Under the pieces are notes generated by a model, which did not search any database, was not told the DNA's origin, and saw only the letters and a list, made by a program, of their open reading frames with translations. 64,000 nucleotides of DNA, from assembly GCA_963737075.1 (NCBI GenBank), contig CAVTRI010000002.1:2480001-2544000 (forward strand), given 5' to 3'. Made by a program: the position numbers and the translations under genes. Positions 1 through 7,152 of this stretch are shown here, piece by piece. Within the stretch, counting starts at the first letter, position 1. Every line of letters begins with the position of its first letter. This DNA is from CAVTRI01 sp963737075 (GTDB lineage: Bacteria; Actinomycetota; Acidimicrobiia; Acidimicrobiales; Palsa-688).

Positions 1-32
1 TCTTTCGAGAACGAAGGGTAGGACAGGGAGTT

Positions 33-713
33 TTGACGACCGTGGTTCTGCTGCTCCTCGCCGTGGTATGGGGCCTGGTGCTCTTCTCGTGGCTGCGCTC
101 CAGGACAGCGGATGGTGCGTTCAGTGATTCCGTGGGCACGTTCCGTCGCCATTTGCGCGTCTTGGGACAGACGGCACCGGTCACGGTCCAGCCTGCCAAC
201 CGGATGCGCAGCGGTTATGTCGCCGGCCGGCCCCCGACGACATATGGGCAGCCATCGTCCCCAACGATGCGGGCTGTCACTCCACGCTATGGCCGGCCCC
301 CGCTGCGGCCGCCGACCACCGCAGCCATCCGCCGCCGCGAAGCCCAGAAGCGTCGCCGCAACGTGATGCTCCTTTTGATGGCCATTGTCGGGCTCATCAT
401 GCTGCTGGCAGCGATGACCACGAGCAAAGGTGCGATCATCGCCCTGTTCGTAGCGGTCCTGGCCCTCGTCGCCTACATCGGACTACTGGTGCGGGCGCGC
501 AACCTGGCGGCTGAGCGGGAAATGAAGCTCACGTACCTCTCGCAGATTCGCCGGGAGGCGGCTGGGCGGCCACCGGCGGCGAGTAGACGACGGCCCGCGT
601 CAACGCCTCGCCGCCCACCGGCGCCTCGCTACGAGACGCCGGGCGATGAGGCCGGGGACTATGAGGTGGCTCCCGGCTACGGACAGCTGGCACTGCGTCG
701 AGTGGCCACCTGA
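33..713 (+). CDS. Membrane protein of unknown function, 226 aa
   Basis: I do not recognise a named family. The protein has a hydrophobic segment at about residues 4-20, then a Pro/Arg-rich stretch of about 90 residues, then two adjacent hydrophobic helices at about 111-129 and 133-152, and a basic, proline-rich tail. This suggests an integral membrane protein with three helices and large soluble parts. The start is TTG at 33, preceded by a purine-rich stretch (gacagggag) at a suitable distance. The stop codon overlaps the presumed first codon of the downstream translin gene, so the two are probably co-transcribed. Function cannot be given from the sequence. Confidence 0.7.
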   Translation: MTTVVLLLLAVVWGLVLFSWLRSRTADGAFSDSVGTFRRHLRVLGQTAPVTVQPANRMRSGYVAGRPPTTYGQPSSPTMRAVTPRYGRPPLRPPTTAAIRRREAQKRRRNVMLLLMAIVGLIMLLAAMTTSKGAIIALFVAVLALVAYIGLLVRARNLAAEREMKLTYLSQIRREAAGRPPAASRRRPASTPRRPPAPRYETPGDEAGDYEVAPGYGQLALRRVAT

Positions 714-1396
714 CCACTCAGGGGGAGTCGGCGGGCGCGTTCGACGTCGCAGGCCGGCTGGACGAGATCCGATCCGAGCTGGAGGCGGTACACGCCGCCC
801 GCGAGGCGGGGCTCGCTGCCTGCCGGAGAACCATCCGCCTCGCGGGGAGTGCGATCCGGGCTCTGCATCGCAGGCAGCCGGAGCGGGCGGCGCAAGTGCG
901 TGCGGAATGCGAAGCGGCCTTGCGAGAGGCCCAGCAGGCCCTGGGGCCGTTTCCGCAGGTGGCGTACGCCGGCTTCCTGCATGACGCCGAGAAGGAGTAC
1001 GCCGAGGCGGTCTTGACCGGCGCGCTTCTGTCGGGTGACGCGCTGCCAGACCACATGGCGACGCGTGTCGGGCTGCCGGCGTGGCTGAACGGGCTGAGCG
1101 AAGCCGCGTCGGAGCTTCGGCGTTCCGTGCTGGACCGGCTTCGGGCGGGCGACGCCGCCGACGCCGAGCGGCTGCTCGAGGCTATGGACGACGCCTACGA
1201 GCTGATCGTCGGCGTCGACTTCCCCGACGCGGTGACGGGCGGCCTTCGCCGGAGCGCCGACGCCCTGCGCGCCGTCCTCGAGCGCACGCGAAGCGACGTG
1301 ACCACCACCACCCTGCAGGTGCGCCTCCAGCGGGCCCTCGAGCGCCGGGGCGACGAGGAGGCCCTGCGATATCGTGGAGGTCCCCCGGGGGTGTAG
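710..1396 (+). CDS. Translin family protein
   Basis: The all-helical protein contains the stretch HDAEKEYAEA and a C-terminal run with MDDAYELIVGVDFPDAVTGGLRR and LRAVLERTR, both typical of the translin family, which binds single-stranded nucleic acid and in eukaryotes forms RNA-processing rings with TRAX. Homology is clear from residue 1 of this model, but the frame has no ATG, GTG or TTG between an upstream stop at 662-664 and a GTG at 896, which would cut off the first helices. I therefore place the start at the CTG at 710, which overlaps the upstream stop (CTGA). This gives 228 aa, the usual size. The stop TAG (1394-1396) lies inside the following tRNA gene. The bacterial role is unknown. 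Confidence 0.75.
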   Translation: MTTQGESAGAFDVAGRLDEIRSELEAVHAAREAGLAACRRTIRLAGSAIRALHRRQPERAAQVRAECEAALREAQQALGPFPQVAYAGFLHDAEKEYAEAVLTGALLSGDALPDHMATRVGLPAWLNGLSEAASELRRSVLDRLRAGDAADAERLLEAMDDAYELIVGVDFPDAVTGGLRRSADALRAVLERTRSDVTTTTLQVRLQRALERRGDEEALRYRGGPPGV

Positions 1397-1460
1397 CTCA
1401 GCCCGGTAGAGCGCAGCGTTCGCAACGCTGAAGTCGTGGGTTCAAGTCCCATCACCTCCA
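1387..1460 (+). tRNA. tRNA-Ala (anticodon CGC)
   Basis: A full cloverleaf can be drawn. The acceptor stem GGGGGTG pairs with CACCTCC with one G-U pair. The D arm is TAGCTCAGCCCGGTAGAGC, the anticodon stem CAGCG/CGCTG encloses loop TTCGCAA (anticodon CGC, reading GCG), and the T arm contains GGGTTCAAGTCCC. The discriminator base is A and CCA is not encoded. The tRNA overlaps the end of the translin gene by 10 bp. Its 3' end forms the left copy of the 23-bp direct repeat that bounds the island. Confidence 0.95.
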
Positions 1461-1461
1461 C
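1439..1461. repeat. Left attachment-type repeat (attL) in the tRNA-Ala 3' end
   Basis: These 23 bases, the T-arm and acceptor 3' end of tRNA-Ala plus one base, recur without mismatch at 26764-26786 in the same orientation. The match stops at both sides. This is the pattern left by tyrosine-recombinase elements that integrate into a tRNA gene and restore its 3' end. Confidence 0.85.
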
Positions 1462-2265
1462 AAGAAAAGCGCCGGTCAGGAGGGGTGCAGTCGAAAGCGC
1501 TTTCGCTCAGATCTGGGAATCATCGCCCGTCCATCGCGCGGAAGAAACCACCTCGACGCCGTCCCATCAGCGGCCGACATTCGCCGAGAAGCCACCCGCC
1601 GCCAGCAGCAGCTCCGGGCACTCGGGCACGCTCTCGCCGCGAATCGCCAGCGGTGCGTCCAACGGTGCCAGAGCTGTAGGACGCCCAGCCAAACGGTTCT
1701 GCTTTAACGTCTGCGACGTCGTGAATCTGGGCGGCCATTGCCGGAACCCTCCCGAAGCGGGACACCTGAACATGCCGAAACGAGGGGGAAGCGAGCTCGG
1801 CGTCCTGATACTCCCCGGAGGGGCGCCTGAGCCGGTGGCGGGATATTGAGGCGGGTCGCCGCGGCGGGCCGATGCCTGGTCCAATGTTCCTCTGCAGCGT
1901 TCTGCGTCGCTGGTATCAACAGGCGTCGGCCGGATCGGGGGCTTGCACCGCGAGGTCAAATGGCCGGTCGTCTTCATGGAGCGCGAAACTCCGCCACTGT
2001 GATGTGGTGCTCGTCGATCCAGAATCCGCCTACGCGCTTGAGGTGGACCGGCCGATCCTTCGGATTGACTCCCCGGAGCCTATTGAGAGTTCGCCGGCCA
2101 GACCGTGTCGTTGGGGCGCGGCCCCGTCCCCGCCTGGCACAGGATTGAGCGTCTGGCAGCACGCCAGCAAGGAGGTAGGGGGGCAGCCGCTGCTCCTACG
2201 CGGGGCATCGGATGCCGGCCTGCGGTCTGAGTGGGTGAGTGGGTCTTTGGGCGGGAGTGGGCTGC
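1462..2265. other. Non-coding or decayed stretch at the left island end
   Basis: Open frames exist on both strands but none has recognisable protein similarity or a convincing start. The frame running out of the tRNA and its reverse complement are tRNA artefacts. The stretch may hold remnants of lost integration functions, but I see nothing that proves this. The only structured element is the palindrome at 1492-1505. Confidence 0.5.
1492..1505. promoter_or_regulatory. Palindrome CGAAAGCGCTTTCG near attL
   Basis: A perfect 14-bp palindrome 30 bp inside the island end. The core GAAAGCGCTTTC resembles operators of LacI/GalR-family regulators, but no such regulator gene is in the window. It could also be an arm site for recombination proteins. 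Confidence 0.35.
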
Positions 2266-2895
2266 TCAGCTGACGGTGAGGCCGAGCGCGTCGAGGGCAT
2301 AAGCGTTGAGGGCGCGGCGGCCGAGTTCGATGATGATGGGGTCTGGGTCCGGCCCGTCGCGGAAGGCTAGGTCCAGGATCCGATCGCCGAGTTCGTTCAG
2401 CAGGAGCAGGACGCGGAGGTCGGTTGTGGCGGGGATGAGGCCGTTGGCGGCGAGCATGGCGCGCATCCGCTCGGCGAGAAGGCGGATGCGCTGCCGCACG
2501 TGTGTCACGACGGTCGGGGAACTGCGACCGCTGAGCCACAGCCGGGCGGCACCGGGATGCTCTTGGTAGTAGGCGACATGCAGGTCCAGTTCGCGGTCGA
2601 TCAGGTCCTGGATGGAGGTGATTGGCCAGGTGCGGGCGGCGGCGACCTCCCTGGCGTCGAGCTCGGCCAGATGACGCTCGATGAGCTCGTCGAGGATCTC
2701 CTCACGGTCGGCGAAGAATCGGTATAGCGATGGGTAGGCCACCCTGGCCCGGTCCGCGATGGCCCGGGTGGTGGCTCCTTCGACGCCGGCCTCGTCGATG
2801 AGCTCAGCTGCGGCGTCGAGGATGCGCGCCACCGTGTGGCGGCTGCGTCCCTGGACCGGCTGGCGGCGCTGGCGACCGGAGGCGGTCATGGACAT
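2266..2895 (-). CDS. TetR/AcrR family transcriptional regulator
   Basis: The 209-aa protein has a TetR helix-turn-helix at about residues 21-66 (VARILDAAAELIDEAG ... TTRAIADRARVAYPSLYRFFADREEILDEL), followed by a helical ligand-binding domain. It is transcribed divergently from the desaturase-reductase gene. A palindrome (2942-2956) lies in the shared promoter, so it probably represses that gene and itself. The ligand is unknown; given the neighbour, a lipid or hydrophobic substrate is possible. The ATG at 2895 gives the usual short basic lead (RQRRQPVQGRSRHT) before the helix-turn-helix. Confidence 0.9.
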   Translation of the reverse strand: MSMTASGRQRRQPVQGRSRHTVARILDAAAELIDEAGVEGATTRAIADRARVAYPSLYRFFADREEILDELIERHLAELDAREVAAARTWPITSIQDLIDRELDLHVAYYQEHPGAARLWLSGRSSPTVVTHVRQRIRLLAERMRAMLAANGLIPATTDLRVLLLLNELGDRILDLAFRDGPDPDPIIIELGRRALNAYALDALGLTVS

Positions 2896-2941
2896 GATCC
2901 TGACAGACCGGCTTGACAGCTCTTCTCCATGTCAGTAATAT

Positions 2942-2956
2942 AACACAAGTCGTGTT
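2942..2956. promoter_or_regulatory. Probable TetR operator
   Basis: AACAC-AAGTC-GTGTT: perfect 5-bp arms with a 5-bp spacer, between the divergent TetR and desaturase-fusion genes. It sits beside an AT-rich stretch (taatataac) that could serve as a -10 region. Position and symmetry fit a TetR dimer site. Confidence 0.6.
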
Positions 2957-2990
2957 TGTTTCCCGTACTAGTGAGAGTGACGAAGCGCTG

Positions 2991-5075
2991 ATGAGCAGGT
3001 TGGGTACGTCGGGTCCGGCAACGAGCCTGGGGGACGACACCGGCGGGGGTCTGATGGCGGTCGCAGTGGAGCCGCGAGGTTTGGGCGGTTCTGGGCGGGC
3101 CACTCAGGCTGTGCCGGATCCTGGCGAGGCCGTCCCCAAGCTGGCTTGGCCGACGGTGGTTATCTGCGTGGCGTCGATCGCCGTGTTTGCCGCCGAAACC
3201 TGGGCGGCGGCCGCCCACTTGCTGCCGGCCGGGGTGACCATCGTCATGAACGCGGCGGCGATCTTCGTGCTGTTCACCGTGCTGCATGACGCCGCCCACT
3301 ACTCGATCAGCTCCCGGCGGTGGGTCAACGCGGTCTTCGGTCGGCTGGCCATGCTGTTCCAGTCGCCGGCCATGGCGTTTCCAGCGTGGGCGTTCATCCA
3401 CATCGAGCATCACCGATGGGCCAACGACGACGAGCGCGATCCCGACACGTGGGCCAGCCACGGGAAGTGGTGGCAGCTGCCCTTGCGCTGGGCGGCCATG
3501 GAGATCCCGTATGTGGGCTTCTACACCCGGAACATGAACCGGCGGCCCCGGGCGGAGCGCATCGAGACCAGCATCTTGATGATCCTGACGGTGGCCCTGC
3601 TCGTGTCGACCATTCTGACCGGCACCTTCTGGATGTTGGCGCTCATCTACCTGATTCCCGCCCGCATCTCCACTTTCGTGCTGGCCTGGTGGTTCGACTG
3701 GCTTCCCCATCACGGGCTGGCCGACACCCAGCGCGACAACCGATATCGGGCTACCCGCACCCGGGTGGGGATGGAATGGCTGTTCACCCCGCTGATGCTC
3801 TCCCAGAACTACCACCTGGTCCACCACCTCCACCCGTCGGTCCCCTTCCACCGCTATCTGGCCACCTGGCGGCGCAACGAAGACGCTTACCTCGAGCGTG
3901 AGGCCGCGGTCGCCACGGTGTTCGGCCAGCAGCTGGACCCCGACGAATTCCGCCAGTGGAAAGAGCTCAACCGCAAGCTGTTGCGGGTGCTGCCGGTGAG
4001 GTCGGCGCATCGATCGAGCAGGTCCCATCCCGTGTTTCACCAGGTGCCCGTGCTGAGCGTGGACCGGCTGACCGACGACAGTGTCGCCATCACCTTCGAC
4101 GTGCCCCAGGACCTGCGCGACCATTTCCGCTTTCAGGCCGGCCAGCACCTCACCGTGCGCGCCGACCTCGACGGCAACCAGGTGCGGCGCAACTACTCCA
4201 TCTGTTCACCGGCCACCGGCGGCCCTCTGCGAATCGCAGTCAGGCACATCCCGGGTGGAGCGTTCTCCACCTTTGCCCAGGAGCGGCTCCAAGCAGGCGA
4301 CATGCTCGAGCTGATGACCCCGACCGGGCGGTTCGGAACTCGTTTCGATCCCGCGGCCCGCAGACACTATGTGGCCGTGGCGGCCGGCAGCGGGATCACT
4401 CCCGTCCTGTCGGTGCTGCAGACCGCCCTCGAGGTCGAAACCGAGAGCCGTTTCACCCTCATCTACGCCAACCGCACCGCCGAGAGCACCATGTTCAACG
4501 CGACCCTCGACGAGTTGCAGGCCCAGCACTCCGGCCGTCTCCAGGTCATCCACGTGCGCGAGCACGATCGGTATCACCCGCCCGCCCTGCTCGGGCGGAT
4601 CGACCGGGCCAAGATGGCGTCCTGGCTGGCGGTGACGCTGGCGCCCGACACCGTCGACGAGTGGTTCCTCTGCGGTCCGATCGAGCTGGTGACCCTGGTG
4701 CGCGACATGCTGCTCGAGCATCATGTCGATCCCGATCGCATCCACCTGGAGCTCTTCCACGGCTACAACAAGATCGCCGCCGCGGGACAGGACTACCGCC
4801 CGGCGACCCTCACCGTTCGGCTGTCCGGATCAGAACAGACCGTCGACGTCGGCCCCGGAGAGACCATCCTCGACGCCGCCCTGCAGGCTCGCGACGACGC
4901 CCCCTACGCCTGTATGGGGGGCGCCTGCGGCACCTGCAAAGCAAAACTGGTGTGCGGCAGCGTCGACATGGCCCAGAACTTCGCCCTCGGCCGGGCCGAT
5001 ATCGACGCCGGGTATGTGCTCACCTGCCAGTCCCACCCGACTAGCCCCACGGTGACCGTCGACTACGACGCCTGA
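2991..5075 (+). CDS. Fatty-acid-desaturase-like protein fused to ferredoxin reductase and 2Fe-2S ferredoxin
   Basis: The 694-aa protein joins an integral-membrane di-iron oxygenase and its electron chain. Residues about 20-330 form a desaturase/hydroxylase domain with several membrane helices and three histidine boxes: HDAAH (99-103), HIEHH (137-141) and HLVHH (275-279). Residues about 345-600 form an FAD/NAD(P)-binding reductase (RRNYS motif; VAAGSGITPVLS). The C-terminus is a plant-type 2Fe-2S domain with Cys 641, 646, 649 and 679. Such chains desaturate or hydroxylate lipids, alkanes or related molecules using NAD(P)H; the substrate is unknown. An upstream in-frame ATG (2913) would place the operator inside the gene, so ATG 2991 is preferred; ATG 3054 is an alternative. 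Control is likely by the divergent TetR. Confidence 0.85.
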   Translation: MSRLGTSGPATSLGDDTGGGLMAVAVEPRGLGGSGRATQAVPDPGEAVPKLAWPTVVICVASIAVFAAETWAAAAHLLPAGVTIVMNAAAIFVLFTVLHDAAHYSISSRRWVNAVFGRLAMLFQSPAMAFPAWAFIHIEHHRWANDDERDPDTWASHGKWWQLPLRWAAMEIPYVGFYTRNMNRRPRAERIETSILMILTVALLVSTILTGTFWMLALIYLIPARISTFVLAWWFDWLPHHGLADTQRDNRYRATRTRVGMEWLFTPLMLSQNYHLVHHLHPSVPFHRYLATWRRNEDAYLEREAAVATVFGQQLDPDEFRQWKELNRKLLRVLPVRSAHRSSRSHPVFHQVPVLSVDRLTDDSVAITFDVPQDLRDHFRFQAGQHLTVRADLDGNQVRRNYSICSPATGGPLRIAVRHIPGGAFSTFAQERLQAGDMLELMTPTGRFGTRFDPAARRHYVAVAAGSGITPVLSVLQTALEVETESRFTLIYANRTAESTMFNATLDELQAQHSGRLQVIHVREHDRYHPPALLGRIDRAKMASWLAVTLAPDTVDEWFLCGPIELVTLVRDMLLEHHVDPDRIHLELFHGYNKIAAAGQDYRPATLTVRLSGSEQTVDVGPGETILDAALQARDDAPYACMGGACGTCKAKLVCGSVDMAQNFALGRADIDAGYVLTCQSHPTSPTVTVDYDA

Positions 5076-5396
5076 ACCCCGGGCCATATAGGCAAAGCGA
5101 CCGCCGTCCGCCGGACACGACCAGCGAGCGGGCAAGCAGGACGACCGCCTGACGCGGGCCGAGTGCGCCATATCCACCCGAGCCCGCATCGGGCACTGAC
5201 CAAACGATTCACCAAGCCTTCCTCCGAAGGCGCTATCGAAAGGATCGAAAACCCCGGGTGAGGGGGTGGCCGTCACGGGAGTGGACGGTCACCGACGCGA
5301 AGCGGGCACCGTCGAGGCCATCCACGCCGCTGGTCGACCGTGGGTGCGGACCTCGACGCTACCGGCCACCCCAGGAGCGGCGCCCGGGGAGCGTCC
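5076..5396. other. Intergenic stretch without a recognisable gene
   Basis: 321 bp between the ends of the convergent desaturase-fusion gene and the second TetR gene. No convincing coding frame, RNA or terminator hairpin was seen. Confidence 0.5.
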
Positions 5397-6008
5397 TTAC
5401 TGTTCGAGCTGGTCCCTGATGACGGTGGCGAGCACGGCGGCGGCGTTGGCTGCGGTGCGGTCCACGCTGAGACGGAGGTCGTTGATCATGGACCTGGTCG
5501 AAAAGGAGGAGAGGGTGAGGGCGAAGGCGTCGACCACCGTGTCGGGGGCCTCCTGGCTTCCGCCCGCCAGCTGCCAGGCCCGGTTGGCCCCGGTTGCCGT
5601 CCACCGTCGCCGGTTGTTTCGCCGCCGGCGGTTCACCTCTGCGATCTCCGGGGGGAGTTCGTCGTCGTTGGCGGCGGCGAGCTGCCAGAGCCCTCGGCCC
5701 GCGTCGAGATGGATGTGATGCACCTGTCGGGCCACGGTGGCCAGCCAGTCCTCCAGGGACAGTTCGGTCGCCAGCTGTTGGGAGAGCTGATCGCCGAACC
5801 AGGCCAACGATCGGTCCAGGGCTTGGGCGACCAGGTCATCCCGGCTGGCGAAGTGCCGGAACAGCGACGTCCGCCCCACTCGGGCAGCCGCAGCGATGTC
5901 GTCCATGGAGACGCCGAGCCCCTTGTCTCCGAGCAGGCCTTGGGTGGCCCGGATCACCCGCTCGCGAAACACAGCGACGGGGTCATCGAGGGCAACGGGG
6001 GCATCCAT
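5397..6008 (-). CDS. TetR/AcrR family transcriptional regulator
   Basis: 203 aa with an N-terminal TetR helix-turn-helix (about residues 16-62: RVIRATQGLLGDKG ... VSMDDIAAAARVGRTSLFRHFASRDDLVAQAL) and a helical C-terminal domain. It is divergent from a TauD-type dioxygenase with 104 bp between the starts. That gap holds repeated GGTA...CAGTACC palindromes, so the regulator most likely represses the dioxygenase (and perhaps the downstream MFS gene) together with its own gene. Ligand unknown. Confidence 0.9.
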   Translation of the reverse strand: MDAPVALDDPVAVFRERVIRATQGLLGDKGLGVSMDDIAAAARVGRTSLFRHFASRDDLVAQALDRSLAWFGDQLSQQLATELSLEDWLATVARQVHHIHLDAGRGLWQLAAANDDELPPEIAEVNRRRRNNRRRWTATGANRAWQLAGGSQEAPDTVVDAFALTLSSFSTRSMINDLRLSVDRTAANAAAVLATVIRDQLEQ

Positions 6009-6039
6009 GCGACCACTCTACCCCAAAGTTCTCGCCGAT

Positions 6040-6087
6040 GGTACTGGACAGTACCCCTTCGGTATGCTACAGTACCAGCATGGTACT
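6040..6087. promoter_or_regulatory. Cluster of TetR-type operators
   Basis: Three related palindromes lie between the divergent TetR and dioxygenase genes. They are GGTACTG-GA-CAGTACC (6040-6055, perfect 7-bp arms), a second site GGTATGCTACAGTACC (6061-6076) 21 bp further on, and AGTACC-AGCAT-GGTACT (6071-6087), which shares its left half with the second. The 21-bp phasing puts the sites on the same face of the helix and suggests cooperative binding. Confidence 0.65.
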
Positions 6088-6112
6088 CATGAGTTCCGAA
6101 GAGAGGCTGGAC

Positions 6113-6937
6113 ATGACGACCCTGACCGCTAGCCGCCGCATCGACTACAGCCGCCACATCGGCACCGAGATCGCCGGCGTGCAGCTGGCCGAGCTCGACG
6201 AGGCCGGGATCGACGGCGTGCGTCAGCTGGCGGCCGAGCGGGGCGTCGTGGTCTTCCGCGATCAGGACATGAGCCTGGACGACCAGATCGCTGTCGGCCG
6301 GCGCCTCGGCCCGCTGCACGTCCACCCCGCCTATGCCGACAAGGAGCGGCCAGAAGCGTTGCGGATCCACGCCGACGCCAACTCAAAGTATGTGGCCGGC
6401 GAGGGGTGGCACACCGACGTGTCCTGCGACGAGCGACCCCCGGCGCTATCGATGCTGCGCATTGAGGTCACCCCCTCCTGCGGGGGTGACACCGCCTACG
6501 CGTCCATGTACGCCGCCTACGAGTCGCTGTCGGCGCCCATGCAGAACTTCCTGCGCACCCTGCAGGCGGTGCACACCGGCGACCTGCCGTATAGGGGCGT
6601 GTACAAAAACACCTGCGACACGCAGTTCCCGGTCAACACCCACCCGGTGGTGCGCACCCACCCCCTCACGGGCCGCCGGGCCCTGTATGTCAACAGCGGG
6701 TTCACCGACAAGATCGAGGGTTTGTCCAAGCATGAGAGCCAGGCGCTGCTGGCCATGCTGTTCGACCACATCGCCCGCGGCGTCGACTTCCAGATCCGGG
6801 TCCGCTGGGAGCCCAACACCGTCACGATCTGGGACAACCGCTGCACCCAACACCACGCCAGCTGGGACTACTTCCCCGAGACCCGCTCAGGATGGCGGGT
6901 CACCACCATCGGCGAGCAACCCGAACTCGTCGCCTGA
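6113..6937 (+). CDS. TauD/TfdA family 2-oxoglutarate/Fe(II)-dependent dioxygenase
   Basis: 274 aa, the usual length of the family. The iron ligands are visible: HxD at His100/Asp102 (GWHTDVS) and the distal His247 in NRCTQHHASWDY. Arg262 (SGWRVTTIG) fits the 2-oxoglutarate-binding Arg. These enzymes hydroxylate a substrate such as taurine, alkylsulfates or phenoxyacetates, often releasing sulfite or another leaving group. The substrate here is not evident, though a YeiH-type exporter, a family with some members proposed to export sulfur compounds, lies downstream. The start is ATG 6113, preceded by gagagg; in-frame ATGs at 6080 and 6089 overlap the operators and are less likely. Confidence 0.88.
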   Translation: MTTLTASRRIDYSRHIGTEIAGVQLAELDEAGIDGVRQLAAERGVVVFRDQDMSLDDQIAVGRRLGPLHVHPAYADKERPEALRIHADANSKYVAGEGWHTDVSCDERPPALSMLRIEVTPSCGGDTAYASMYAAYESLSAPMQNFLRTLQAVHTGDLPYRGVYKNTCDTQFPVNTHPVVRTHPLTGRRALYVNSGFTDKIEGLSKHESQALLAMLFDHIARGVDFQIRVRWEPNTVTIWDNRCTQHHASWDYFPETRSGWRVTTIGEQPELVA

Positions 6938-7152
6938 GCCGCCCCAGCGGGCCATCACCGTGGTTGGGTGATCAGCGGACGAGCGCGCTTCGCCCGGGTG
7001 CCGTGTGGTGCCCGGCAGCATCGCTGCTGGACGGCCTCGACACATTGAGCTGCTGACCGCCTTCCCAGGAAGAGGGGGCAGCGCCCAGCACATCTCCGGG
7101 CCTGGCCGAGCCGTGCCCGCGCGGCTCCGGCCAATCACGAAAGAAAGAAACG

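Noticed and set aside
1195..1461. Minus-strand frame beginning MEVMGLEPTTSALRT
   Set aside because: This is the well-known false translation of a tRNA gene read backwards.
1436..1849. Plus-strand frame beginning MGSSPITST
   Set aside because: Starts inside the tRNA 3' end, an artefact seen after many tRNA genes; the rest has no recognisable domain.
2886..4148. 420-aa minus-strand frame
   Set aside because: It lies entirely opposite the desaturase domain and its composition is that of a reverse-complement shadow.
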